Assembly: GCA_015485945.1 (NCBI GenBank)
Contig: WFSM01000063.1
Location: forward strand, 1-35,700
Source: Candidatus Bipolaricaulota bacterium
Lineage (GTDB): Bacteria > Bipolaricaulota > Bipolaricaulia > UBA7950 > UBA9294
Direction of reading: 5' to 3'
Length of the DNA stretch: 35,700 nucleotides
Part shown: piece after piece, positions 10,735 through 19,955 of the stretch
Layout: each line of letters begins with the position of its first letter
Numbering within the stretch: position 1 is the stretch's first letter
Program-made: the position numbers and the translations under genes
The notes under the pieces: generated by a model
What the model saw: the letters and a program-made list of their open reading frames with translations, nothing else
Told to the model about the DNA's origin: nothing
Databases searched by the model: none

Positions 10735-11235
10735 TTACACCCTCTTGAACGTGAGATTGTCGTAGTCTTTCACCACACCGGGAAACCGCAGGACGCGGTT
10801 GTGCATGACGACGTACACCCCGGGGGAGACGAGTCGAGCAGCGAACAGTGCTTCGGTAACGTTCTGCACGGCGTCGCTATCGCGGAATTCGTACGGTCGC
10901 ATCGCCCCGGTGAGGATCACGGGAATCGTGAGGTCAGGGAGTTCGCGGTAGAGGAGCTCACCCGTGTTGGCCATGGTATCCGTCCCGTGCAGGATCACGA
11001 TTGCATCTGAGTGTGGGATCATCCGGCGTGTCTCTTCCAGAATGCGGCGACGGTCGTCCTCGGTCATCTCCAACGAGTCTTTAAACACGATCTGTTTATA
11101 AGTGACATCGAGATCGGGCAGCCGCAGCGTGGACAGCATGGTGGGGAGAATAGTGTGATAGTTGCGCAGCGAGCCGTCACGCTCGTTGTACGTCTTTTCG
11201 ATCGTTCCCCCGGTGGTGAGAATTGTCAGTCGCAT
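10735..11235 (-). CDS. Single-domain asparaginase-like protein (N-terminal asparaginase domain only, ~166 aa)
   Basis: MRLTILTTGGTIEKTYNE, VILHGTDTMANTGELL, PVILTGAMRPYEF; ORF stops where a C-terminal domain would be expected; start trimmed to ATG 11235. Confidence 0.85.
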   Translation of the reverse strand: MRLTILTTGGTIEKTYNERDGSLRNYHTILPTMLSTLRLPDLDVTYKQIVFKDSLEMTEDDRRRILEETRRMIPHSDAIVILHGTDTMANTGELLYRELPDLTIPVILTGAMRPYEFRDSDAVQNVTEALFAARLVSPGVYVVMHNRVLRFPGVVKDYDNLTFKRV

Positions 11236-11270
11236 CGTCGCGATGATTATCCACGGTGCGATCCGGTTGA

Positions 11271-11801
11271 TCAACGGAAGATTGCGATTCCGATTAATCC
11301 GGCCGCGATGATTACGATAACGGGATGTACTTTCTGCCCTCCGAACAGTACGGCGAAGAATGCGGCAGCGGCGATTATGGCGGTGATTACCCCATCGATC
11401 GAAATCGAACCAAAGGTATACACCGAATAGATGATGAGCGCGAGGATACCGGGATGAAGCGCCATTTTCGCGCGGTTAAGCGTATCCTGCGATCGGAGGT
11501 GGGAGACAGCGAGCGCGTATCCGATCAACAGCATGATCCCGGGCGAGATGACGGCGAGCGAGGCGACGAGCGCGCCACCGATCCCGCTGATTTTGTAGCC
11601 GGTCAACGTGGCGGAGTTAATTGCGATCGGGCCTGGCGTCATCTGCGCGATGGTGATCACATCACGCATCTGGGCGGCGGTCAGCCATGCGTGCTGAGTT
11701 ACGATTTCGTACTGGATGAGGGCAATAGTGGCAATCCCGCCGCCGTAGGCGCTGATTCCAATCAGAAAAAAGCTCGCGTAGAGTTGCAGTAAAATTCCCA
11801 T
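11271..11801 (-). CDS. Chromate transporter family protein, half-size (second of pair)
   Basis: MGILLQLYASFFLIGISAYGGGIATIALIQYEIV.. ITIAQMTPGPIAINSATLTGYK; ~176 aa membrane protein. Confidence 0.85.
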   Translation of the reverse strand: MGILLQLYASFFLIGISAYGGGIATIALIQYEIVTQHAWLTAAQMRDVITIAQMTPGPIAINSATLTGYKISGIGGALVASLAVISPGIMLLIGYALAVSHLRSQDTLNRAKMALHPGILALIIYSVYTFGSISIDGVITAIIAAAAFFAVLFGGQKVHPVIVIIAAGLIGIAIFR

Positions 11802-11830
11802 TTAAACCAGCCCCATTGTTCGATCCGGCG

Positions 11831-12400
11831 TCACGGCTTCCCCTTGCGAAAGATGAACATTCCCACTGCACCAGAGATAAATATCGCTACGATGGGGTGA
11901 ATCCGAAACGTAAATAGGATGACGAGGATTCCCGCTGTCAGTCCGATCGTGCGCAGGTTAAGCGCGCTCCCGCGGCCGAACACATACGCTGCATATGCGA
12001 TTTCGCCGGTGATCGCTGCTCCTGCTCCTTTGAAAAACGCCCGCACGATGTCCATGGTGGTAAACCGAAACAGGAATGCAGCGATGAGCAGAATGACGAT
12101 AATTGATGGTGTGACGACCCCGGCCACCGCAGCAAGCACACCTGGAACCCCGCGCATGCGCAACCCTTGCAGGAATGCGGAGTTCACCGCGATCGAGCCG
12201 GGAAACACCGTGGACACGGACACGATATCGGTGAGGGCCGCATCGTCGATCCAATTCCGCTTGGCATGAAGCTCGTAGTTTAACACAGGCAGCATCGCGA
12301 ACCCGCCGCCGAACGTGAGCAGCCCGATCCTGAAGAATACCCAAAAGATTCCCCATAGGGTGACTTCGCGTTCGGCACGGTGGCTGTCTCTATCCGGCAT
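11831..12400 (-). CDS. Chromate transporter family protein, half-size (first of pair)
   Basis: FFRIGLLTFGGGFAMLPVLNYELHAKRNWID.. VSTVFPGSIAVNSAFLQG; start trimmed to ATG 12400. Confidence 0.85.
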   Translation of the reverse strand: MPDRDSHRAEREVTLWGIFWVFFRIGLLTFGGGFAMLPVLNYELHAKRNWIDDAALTDIVSVSTVFPGSIAVNSAFLQGLRMRGVPGVLAAVAGVVTPSIIVILLIAAFLFRFTTMDIVRAFFKGAGAAITGEIAYAAYVFGRGSALNLRTIGLTAGILVILFTFRIHPIVAIFISGAVGMFIFRKGKP

Positions 12401-12496
12401 GTGGCCCTCCTCCCCGGTGTTAAAAGCGGCGCCCCCGCGGGCACAACCACCAGATAATAGAAAACACCCGCCGTCGCAACAACACACGTGCCCGGT

Positions 12497-13276
12497 TCAT
12501 ACCGCTTTGAGGATCATGTTGACGATGGCGTACACGAGGACGATCCCGAATAACTGGCGCAGCCGGCGTTTGGGGATCCGCGCCCCAAAGCGCGGACCGA
12601 GCTGAGCCCCGATGATCAACCCAATGATGAGCGGAAGGGCGAGCTCGGGGCGCAGGTCGCCCTGGACCCAGTGCTGGTAGGAGCCGATCACCGCCGATGG
12701 GATCATGACGAACAGGCTCGTTGCCACCGCGGTGACGATGTCGAGGCCGAGAAACACGGCCAATGACGGGACCATAACTGTGCCGCCGCCGATTCCGAAC
12801 ATCCCCGACGCCACCCCGGCGATAAGCCCGATGACTACCGCAGTGAGATAGAGACGTGCCCCCTGCACTTTCCCGTGCAGGGAGAGTGGAATCTCCTTAG
12901 GCGGTTTGCCCTGGAGCATCATCCCCGCTGGGTAGAGAAGAAGGCCGGCAAATCCGATCTCCAGCCAGCGCGCGTTAATAAATGCGCTGATCCACGCTCC
13001 GGTCCATGCTCCCAGGATCGCCATCGGCATGATAAGAAGCCCGATGCGGACGTTGATCACTCGGCGTCCCCAGTACGCGATCGTTCCGGATAAGCTGGTA
13101 AATACCACTCCAGCGATACTCGTTCCGGTCGCTTGGTGCATCGTGGGCACAAACCCGCCGAGCAGCAGCAGCGGAACCATGAAGATCCCCCCGCCAACGC
13201 CGAGCAGGCTGGCGAACCCGCCGATCACGATCGCGCTCACAAACAGGCTGACAAACGTAACGATTTCCAGATGCAC
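12497..13276 (-). CDS. Sulfite exporter TauE/SafE family membrane protein
   Basis: GGFASLLGVGGGIFMVPLLLLGGFVPTMHQATGTS and the second repeat GLIAGVASGMFGIGGGTVMVPSL; probable GTG start at 13276 with upstream AAGAAAGGA. Confidence 0.85.
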   Translation of the reverse strand: MHLEIVTFVSLFVSAIVIGGFASLLGVGGGIFMVPLLLLGGFVPTMHQATGTSIAGVVFTSLSGTIAYWGRRVINVRIGLLIMPMAILGAWTGAWISAFINARWLEIGFAGLLLYPAGMMLQGKPPKEIPLSLHGKVQGARLYLTAVVIGLIAGVASGMFGIGGGTVMVPSLAVFLGLDIVTAVATSLFVMIPSAVIGSYQHWVQGDLRPELALPLIIGLIIGAQLGPRFGARIPKRRLRQLFGIVLVYAIVNMILKAV

Positions 13277-13388
13277 GCCGGTCCTTTCTTGCAATCGATA
13301 ATGCGCTTCACTATACGCGATCTGGGCGCTGAAGTCACCTGTGGACGAACGACGTGTTACCGGGTAGAGTTGCACGGAAAGGAGGGAA

Positions 13389-13988
13389 ATGATGAACACC
13401 CATGTACCGACGCGCGAGGAGGCGTTTGCTCTCCTCACTGAGTACAACCAGTCAAAAAGCCTGATTAACCACGCGCTTGCTGTGGAGGGAGTGATGCGCT
13501 ATATGGCGCGCAACCGCGGCGAGGACGAGGAAAAGTGGGGAATTATCGGGCTGGTGCACGATCTCGACTATGAACGCTATCCTGAGCAACACTGTCGGAA
13601 GACGAAGGAAATCCTGGAGGCCCACGGCTGGCCCGAGGATTACATCCGCGCGGTCATGTCGCACGGCTGGGGGCTGGTCACCGATGTCAAGCCAGAGCAC
13701 GAGATGGAAAAGGTGCTGTACACGATCGATGAGCTAACCGGGCTCGTCACCGCGGTTGCGTTGGTGCGGCCGTCGAAGAGCGTCCTCGACATGAAGCCGA
13801 AATCGGTCACCAAGAAATGGAAGGACAAGAGCTTCGCTGCCGGTGTGAACCGGGATGTGATCCAGCAGGGTGCGGACATGCTTGGGATGGAGCTCACCGA
13901 ACTGTTCGCTGATGTGATCGCGGGAATGCGCGAAGTTGCAGACAAGATTGGGCTCGCTGGCGAATCTGAATCTGGAGGTGCGGAATGA
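13389..13988 (+). CDS. HD-domain (HDIG-type) hydrolase-like protein
   Basis: ORF 199 aa; LINHALAVEGVMRYMA..IGLVHDLDYERYPE..SHGWG..EKVLYTIDELTGLVTA; SD aaaggaggg. Confidence 0.8.
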   Translation: MMNTHVPTREEAFALLTEYNQSKSLINHALAVEGVMRYMARNRGEDEEKWGIIGLVHDLDYERYPEQHCRKTKEILEAHGWPEDYIRAVMSHGWGLVTDVKPEHEMEKVLYTIDELTGLVTAVALVRPSKSVLDMKPKSVTKKWKDKSFAAGVNRDVIQQGADMLGMELTELFADVIAGMREVADKIGLAGESESGGAE

Positions 13989-15742
13989 CGGACTACACTC
14001 TTGGGCAATGGTCGCTTACCGATCTCATCCCGTCCCCGGATGGACCGGAAATTACGGAGTACATGAACAAACTGACCGCGGCGGCGGACGCCCTTGTCGC
14101 GAAAAAGCCGCTGTTGGTAGCGGAAATTGCTGCTGACGAGTTCAACAGCATTCTAACGCTGGTCGATGAGATTGCGGGGCTGTCACGGCGGCTGGGAGCG
14201 TACACCGAGCTGTGGTTTGCCGCGGACACCAGCAATCAGCACGCACTCGCGCTGAAGGGGCGCGTCGAACAGCTCCTTACCGACGTGCGCAACAAAACGC
14301 TGCTGTTCGCGCTGTGGTGGAAACAATTGGATGCAGATGCCGCCGCCCGGTTGCTCGCGGAAAGCGGCGACCTGCGCTATTACCTGGAATCGCTGCGGCG
14401 GTTTACCCCGTATACCCTGACCGAGCCCGAGGAACGGGTGATCAACATCAAGGACGTCAACGGTGTGGACGCCCTGCGGACGATGTATGAGATGATAACG
14501 AGCTCGTTCTCGTTCCAGCTGGAAGTGGACGGCGAGGTGAAAACGCTCACGCGGTCGCAGCTTTCCGCCTACGCACGCGACCCCAACCCCGACCGCCGTG
14601 CCGCTGCATATCGTGAGCTGTACCGGGTATACGGCGACAACGGCACCCTGCTCGGGCAGATTTACCAACACATCGTACGTGACTGGTCCGAGGAAAACGT
14701 GTCTTTGCGCGGTTTTCCCGCGCCGATTACCCCGCGCAACCTGCGTAACGACATTCCAGACGCGGTTGTCGACACCCTCCTCGGCGTGTGCCAGGATAAC
14801 GTCGGCCTGTTCCAGGACTATTTTCGCATGAAGGCGAAGTGGCTGGGAATGGATACGCTCCGCCGTTACGACATCTACGCACCGGTGAGCACCACCCGCA
14901 AGGAGTACCCGTTCGCCCGCGCGATCGAGATGGTGTCCGCCAGTCTGAACCGATTCTCCCCGACTCTCGCCGCTCATGCGGAGCGGGTTATCGCCGAGCG
15001 CCACCTCGATTCCGAACCGCGGCCGGGGAAATACGGGGGCGCGTTTTGTTACGGTGTTTTGCCCGGCATCACACCGTGGGTACTTGTGAACTATAATGGC
15101 CACTACAACGACGTTTCCACCCTTGCCCACGAGCTCGGGCACGCAGTCCACGCCCTCATGGCGGCGGATCACTCCCCACTCACATTCCATTCCGCCCTTC
15201 CGCTTGCCGAGACCGCGTCCGTGTTCTCCGAGATCCTCCTGCTTGACAACGTGCTAACCACCGAGCCTGACCCCGCGGTACGGCGCGACATTCTCGCCGG
15301 ATTTATCGACAGCACCTACGCTACCGTGACCCGACAGGCGTATTTCGTCCTGTTCGAGCGCGAAGCACACGCGCTGATCAAGGACGGAACTACTACCGAC
15401 GCACTCGCCGCCCGCTACCTCGCCAATCTGCACGATCAGTTCGGCACCGCAGTCGACATTGGCGAAGAATTCCGTTGGGAGTGGGTATCAATTCCGCACA
15501 TCTACTCAACGCCGTTTTACTGTTATGCGTACAGCTTCGGCCAGCTCCTCGTGCTCGCGCTGTACACGCGGTACAAGGAAGAAGGGCGCAGCTTCGTTCC
15601 CAAGTACCTGCGCATCCTCGCGCACGGTGGTTCAAAGTCACCGCAGGCAATTCTGGCTGAGGCCGGTATCGACATGGCGGATCCCGCGTTTTGGCAGGGT
15701 GGATTCGATGTTGTCCGCGAGATGATCGCAGAGCTGCGTTAG
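13985..15742 (+). CDS. M3 family oligoendopeptidase (PepF-like)
   Basis: ORF 585 aa; STLAHELGHAVHALMAADH zinc motif; TASVFSEIL; overlaps the previous gene by 4 nt. Confidence 0.9.
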   Translation: MTDYTLGQWSLTDLIPSPDGPEITEYMNKLTAAADALVAKKPLLVAEIAADEFNSILTLVDEIAGLSRRLGAYTELWFAADTSNQHALALKGRVEQLLTDVRNKTLLFALWWKQLDADAAARLLAESGDLRYYLESLRRFTPYTLTEPEERVINIKDVNGVDALRTMYEMITSSFSFQLEVDGEVKTLTRSQLSAYARDPNPDRRAAAYRELYRVYGDNGTLLGQIYQHIVRDWSEENVSLRGFPAPITPRNLRNDIPDAVVDTLLGVCQDNVGLFQDYFRMKAKWLGMDTLRRYDIYAPVSTTRKEYPFARAIEMVSASLNRFSPTLAAHAERVIAERHLDSEPRPGKYGGAFCYGVLPGITPWVLVNYNGHYNDVSTLAHELGHAVHALMAADHSPLTFHSALPLAETASVFSEILLLDNVLTTEPDPAVRRDILAGFIDSTYATVTRQAYFVLFEREAHALIKDGTTTDALAARYLANLHDQFGTAVDIGEEFRWEWVSIPHIYSTPFYCYAYSFGQLLVLALYTRYKEEGRSFVPKYLRILAHGGSKSPQAILAEAGIDMADPAFWQGGFDVVREMIAELR

Positions 15743-15790
15743 GTCGATAATAGCTGATCCAACCCCGGGTGGTTCCGCGCTTCCATCCGC

Positions 15791-15818
15791 TTGACAACCG
15801 GGTGGTTGCGGCTATACT
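15791..15818 (+). promoter_or_regulatory. Sigma70-like promoter for MFS gene
   Basis: TTGACA (15791-15796), 16-bp spacer, TATACT (15813-15818). Confidence 0.6.
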
Positions 15819-15879
15819 TCGCCAACCCCTGCCGGCGGAGTCCGGCGAGGGTAATTTGCTGTTACGGAGTTTAACGCAG

Positions 15880-17271
15880 ATGGTGAAGGCATTTCGGAAC
15901 TGGAAGCACGCCGCTGAACCGTGGTACGCCGCCACCGGGCTCGCCAGCGTGGTGATGGGAACGTCGTCAGTCCTCGTCCCGCTGATGATCGCCTCGGTTC
16001 TCGGCCGGTCGGTAGGCGCGGTCGGGATTCTGTCGAGCGTGGTCAGCCTGGTGGGAGTAATCGGCAGCCTAGTGTGGGGGCGGTTGTCCGACGCCGCCGC
16101 CCGCCGCAAGGCGTTCATCATCTTGAGTTACACGATGCTCGGGGTGAGTTTTCTCGGTACGGCGTTTGCAAGCACGTTTGCGTCCGTGCTCGCCTGGAAC
16201 ATGGTTCTCAACTTCTTCTGGATGGCGAACGCGTCGATCACGGTATTGATCGTAATTGAAAACCGCGATAAATCAATCTGGGAGGTACGAATCGGACACC
16301 TCAACCAGATAATCGCTCTCGGTTGGCTGGCCGGACTTATCCTCGGGAGCGTGAGCTTGGGGATCGCCACTCCGCACATCGGGCGAGAAATGGCGATTCG
16401 ATATTTGTTCCTCCTGCTGAGCATCAGCGGCATCGGCGCCGCCATTCTCGCCGCGTGGTTTATCCCGCGCACGACGCCGAAGTTCACCCGGCGGCGGTTC
16501 CGGGGGATGATCGTCGCACTGGGAAATTTCTTGATTGAGACGGGACGGTTCCGCCCGACCCATCTCTATCACCGCCTCAACCCGCGCCGCCTGCCCGCGC
16601 TGTTGTGGGGCACCGCCGGGCTACGGCACGAAACCAAGTTGTTTTTGTGGGGAACGTTGCTCGCATTCACCGGATTTGGGTTTTTCTTTGTCCCGCTTCC
16701 GGTGTTGCTCGCACAGCGATTCGGGTTTCCCACGGCGACAGTATTTTCCTATTTTGTGGCACTCAACGCCGCGATCGTGATCACATACCCGTTTGTGTCC
16801 CATCGCATCAAACGTGCGGGTAACGGAACGATCCAAGTGGGGGCACTCATTGTCCGGCTGGTACTGTTCGGATTAATGGGGGTTTACCTTACTGTGACCA
16901 CGGGGGTTCCGCCCACCGCGTTTCTCATCGCTTACTTCTTGATGCTCGGGTCGAGTTGGTCGTTCTTCCAGCTTTCTGGGGTGGCGCTTGCGTCACGGCT
17001 TGCTAAACCGGAGAACCGTGGCCAGGCGCTCGGGCTGTATAACGCAGTTGCGGGATTGGGAACGATCATTGCCGGCGTGGGCAGCGGAACCCTTGCCGAC
17101 GACTTCGGTTACGGCCCGGCATTCATCGCCGCCGGCGTGCTGGTCGGCGGAGCGATCCTGGTTCTACATTGCCTTCCGCTTCCCGAGCCGACCTCGACTG
17201 AAACGGTACCGGTGTCCGCCACAGCAAACACTGATCGGAGGGCGGCACGGCCGGCATCATCACGGGGGTAG
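15880..17271 (+). CDS. MFS transporter
   Basis: Long hydrophobic ORF; GVIGSLVWGRLSDAAARRKAFI MFS motif A-like; start trimmed to ATG 15880 because the promoter lies within the 5' part of the ORF-track call. Confidence 0.8.
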   Translation: MVKAFRNWKHAAEPWYAATGLASVVMGTSSVLVPLMIASVLGRSVGAVGILSSVVSLVGVIGSLVWGRLSDAAARRKAFIILSYTMLGVSFLGTAFASTFASVLAWNMVLNFFWMANASITVLIVIENRDKSIWEVRIGHLNQIIALGWLAGLILGSVSLGIATPHIGREMAIRYLFLLLSISGIGAAILAAWFIPRTTPKFTRRRFRGMIVALGNFLIETGRFRPTHLYHRLNPRRLPALLWGTAGLRHETKLFLWGTLLAFTGFGFFFVPLPVLLAQRFGFPTATVFSYFVALNAAIVITYPFVSHRIKRAGNGTIQVGALIVRLVLFGLMGVYLTVTTGVPPTAFLIAYFLMLGSSWSFFQLSGVALASRLAKPENRGQALGLYNAVAGLGTIIAGVGSGTLADDFGYGPAFIAAGVLVGGAILVLHCLPLPEPTSTETVPVSATANTDRRAARPASSRG

Positions 17272-17290
17272 CGGCGCGATGATGTTTCGG

Positions 17291-17521
17291 TTACTGTGCG
17301 GGTGTCTTCAAGATCATGCGCGTCCGCGGCGTGTCCTCATCAGCCACCGCGATCTTTACTCCGCCCAGTGCTAGTGAGTAGAGCGGATTCATCGCGACTA
17401 TCTGTGCGTCGAGGAGGACGGCCTGAATACCAGCGGCCTCCAATCGGGACTTTGCCAGATCGGCGTCCACTAGCCGATTGAACTCCGCGATCACGACCAT
17501 CGTCGCCTTCTTTGATCGCAT
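17291..17521 (-). CDS. DUF2007-like putative signal-transducing protein
   Basis: MVVIAEFNRLVDADLAKSRLEAAGIQAVLLDAQIVAMNPLYSLALGGVKIAVADED is typical of the small DUF2007 fold. Confidence 0.65.
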   Translation of the reverse strand: MRSKKATMVVIAEFNRLVDADLAKSRLEAAGIQAVLLDAQIVAMNPLYSLALGGVKIAVADEDTPRTRMILKTPAQ

Positions 17522-17525
17522 TAGT

Positions 17526-18308
17526 TTACTCGCTTGTGGCGCGTTGGAACACAATCTGGCTTATCAGCATGAACACGAGCGTAAGTCCCACGATCACCCC
17601 GGTGCCAGGAAGGATTTTCCCCCACTCCCAGCCGTGAATGGTGAGCTCACGGATGGGGCCAACGGCGTAGGTGACCGGGTTGAACTTAGCGATTGTGGCC
17701 AGCCATCCCGGCATCATGGTGATCGGGAACAGCGCGTTGCTCGCGAACATGAGCGGCAGGGTGAACAGGTTGACGATTGCCATCAGGGTTTCAATGGTGC
17801 GGATCGACGCGGCGAGCGATAGCGAGATTCCGCTCAGGATTCCGCTGAACAGGCTGGCGATAACGATGATAAGCAGAACCCCGCCGATCCCGGTTTGGAA
17901 CCGCACCCCGAACAGCAGGGCGATAACGACGATCGCCACCACTTGAATCGCCCCCTGCACCATCACCGCGAGCGCTTTGCCGAATGGAATCGCCCCTCGA
18001 TTGATCGGAGCGGCCATCAGTTTTTCCAGATACCCAATGCGCCGGTCCCACACGATCGACATTCCGCCGAATACCCCACCGAACAGGACGGTCATCAGGA
18101 TCACCCCCGGCGTCATAAACGTGAGGTAGTTGCTCGTCCCGAACATCTGCGCGCCGAACGGATTGTTTGTTACGCGGTTCATCGTGTTGCCCATGAACGC
18201 GAGCCAAATCACCGGTTGAATCAGAGTGAACACCAATCGTACTTTAGTGCGGAAAAACTTGATCAGCTCCCGCTTTGCTACATACCATGTATCGAACAAC
18301 AGCGTCAT
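17526..18308 (-). CDS. ABC-2 type transporter permease (DrrB-like)
   Basis: ORF 260 aa; PVIWLAFMGNTMNRV, YLTFMTPGVILMTVLFGGVFGGMSIVWDRRIGYLEKLMAAPI, PLMFASNALFPITMMPGWL. Confidence 0.88.
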   Translation of the reverse strand: MTLLFDTWYVAKRELIKFFRTKVRLVFTLIQPVIWLAFMGNTMNRVTNNPFGAQMFGTSNYLTFMTPGVILMTVLFGGVFGGMSIVWDRRIGYLEKLMAAPINRGAIPFGKALAVMVQGAIQVVAIVVIALLFGVRFQTGIGGVLLIIVIASLFSGILSGISLSLAASIRTIETLMAIVNLFTLPLMFASNALFPITMMPGWLATIAKFNPVTYAVGPIRELTIHGWEWGKILPGTGVIVGLTLVFMLISQIVFQRATSE

Positions 18309-19327
18309 TTTCCCCTCCGTGCTCGTCCTCGCATGAATCGCGCCTTCATGTGCGCTTCGTGGTTCTCGGTATCGTCTCGCATTGCGTGCCCGGTGAAGTG
18401 CAGGTATACGTCGTCGAGGGACGGTTTTTTTAGGCTGACCGCGTCAATCGTGACCCCGAGTTGTTCGCACAGCATGAACAACTGGGGAATAGTTTCCTCA
18501 CCCGCTTGCTCTACAATGACCCGATAAGTACCGTCCGCGGTCGGCTTTACCTGCCGGACGTGGGAAACCGCGCCGATGCGGGACTGCAGCGCCGACTCAT
18601 TGCCGTCAATGCCGGAGAACCGTACGTAGATGACATCGCCGCCGATGCCTGCCTTCAGCGCATCCGGCGTATCGAGCGCCGCGATCTCGCCGTTGTCGAT
18701 GATCGCCACGCGATCGCACAGCACATCCGCCTCTTCCATGTAGTGGGTGGTGACGAAGATCGTCATCTCGTGCTCGGTGCGCAGCTGTTCGACGTAGTCC
18801 CAGATCACTTGCCGCGTCTGCACATCAAGGCCGAGAGTCGGTTCGTCGAGAAACAGGATCTGGGGGCGGTGAATAAGGGCGCACGCAATGTCGAGCCGTT
18901 TTAACATCCCGCCGGAGTAAGTCGCGGTGAGATGCTTGCGGCGATCGTACAGGTTGAACATCTCAAGCACTTCGGTTGCACGGACACGGATTTCCCGGCC
19001 GGAAAGGTGATAAAATCGCCCCTGAAGCGTGATATTCTCCCATCCGGTGAGGCGGTCATCGATTGCCGTCTCCTGAGCGGCGTACCCGGTTGCCCGTTTG
19101 ATCTCCGCGGGATGACGCCGGATGTCGACTCCGTTGATCCGGAGGTCGCCGGCGGTCGGGTCGAGAAGGCCAATCAGAATTTTGATCGTTGTCGACTTTC
19201 CCGCGCCATTTGGGCCAAGCAGACCGAATATTTCGCCTCTCCCCACGTGAAACGACACCCCGTCCACCGCCCGCACTCCGTTCTTGTAAACCTTTACGAG
19301 ATCGTTAACTTCAATCGCGGTTTGCAT
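18305..19327 (-). CDS. ABC transporter ATP-binding protein (DrrA-like)
   Basis: ORF 340 aa; LLGPNGAGKSTTIKILIGLL Walker A, YSGGMLKRLDIACALIHRPQILFLDEPTLGLD signature/Walker B. Confidence 0.93.
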   Translation of the reverse strand: MQTAIEVNDLVKVYKNGVRAVDGVSFHVGRGEIFGLLGPNGAGKSTTIKILIGLLDPTAGDLRINGVDIRRHPAEIKRATGYAAQETAIDDRLTGWENITLQGRFYHLSGREIRVRATEVLEMFNLYDRRKHLTATYSGGMLKRLDIACALIHRPQILFLDEPTLGLDVQTRQVIWDYVEQLRTEHEMTIFVTTHYMEEADVLCDRVAIIDNGEIAALDTPDALKAGIGGDVIYVRFSGIDGNESALQSRIGAVSHVRQVKPTADGTYRVIVEQAGEETIPQLFMLCEQLGVTIDAVSLKKPSLDDVYLHFTGHAMRDDTENHEAHMKARFMRGRARRGK

Positions 19328-19835
19328 ATCTTTTCAACTCCTTGATCGCTCGCATCAATATCCCGTCAATCTGGGTCAGCTCCGCGGGCGAGAGGTCGTG
19401 GACCGGGATCTCGGTGATAGTCCGCCACAGCTCATGCAGGTTGCCACGCACCGCCGGGGGAACGCGGCGGCGAATCCGCTCCAGATGCGCAGTCAACTCG
19501 ACCTCCATTTCCTTTCCAAACAGTTCGCCGAGGACACGAATTGATCGCCGCACGCCCTCCATCGCCTCCTCCTTTGCCGCATGGGCGCGAGCGAGCCCAT
19601 CCCGCCCTTTCGCGGTGAGCGAGTAGACTTTCTTGTCCTTTTCAACGCGATGTTCAATCCATCCCGCCTCTTCCAGCGCCGCGAGGAGCGGATAAATCGA
19701 ACCGGGTGATGGCCGCCAAAACCCGGTGTTCTCCTCAATCCGCTTCATCAGGGAATATCCGGATATGCCGGTGGGGGCTTCGCCAATTAGCTTTAACAGG
19801 TACAGCCGTAGGAATCCCCGGTTCATTGTGCGCAT
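19311..19835 (-). CDS. PadR family transcriptional regulator
   Basis: MNRGFLRLYLLKLIGEAPTGISGYSLMKRIEENTGFWRPSPGSIYPLLAALEEAGWIEHRVEKDKKVYSLTAKG; start trimmed to 19835 (or 19826). Confidence 0.9.
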   Translation of the reverse strand: MRTMNRGFLRLYLLKLIGEAPTGISGYSLMKRIEENTGFWRPSPGSIYPLLAALEEAGWIEHRVEKDKKVYSLTAKGRDGLARAHAAKEEAMEGVRRSIRVLGELFGKEMEVELTAHLERIRRRVPPAVRGNLHELWRTITEIPVHDLSPAELTQIDGILMRAIKELKRYANRD

Positions 19836-19852
19836 ACGCCACCTTCTTCGTG

Positions 19853-19866
19853 TCCGATATATCGGA
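19853..19866. promoter_or_regulatory. Candidate PadR operator (perfect palindrome) in divergent promoter region
   Basis: TCCGATATATCGGA is a 14-bp perfect palindrome between padR and the S9 peptidase gene, next to TATAAT (19872-19877). Confidence 0.55.
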
Positions 19867-19955
19867 TGCGATATAATAGCCCGCTTGGCGCCAGTTGCAA
19901 GTCGGACTGGGAGAATCGGGATGGCGGCGATAACATCACCGGGAAAGGAGGAAGG

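Noticed and set aside
10735-11235. Asparaginase gene as a frameshifted pseudogene
   Set aside because: The stop is followed almost immediately by the hyuA SD/start with no leftover C-terminal coding sequence, so it looks like a genuine single-domain protein
14183-15190. 335-aa minus-strand ORF antisense to the M3 peptidase
   Set aside because: The sense strand carries the HELGH metallopeptidase; the antisense ORF has no recognisable motifs
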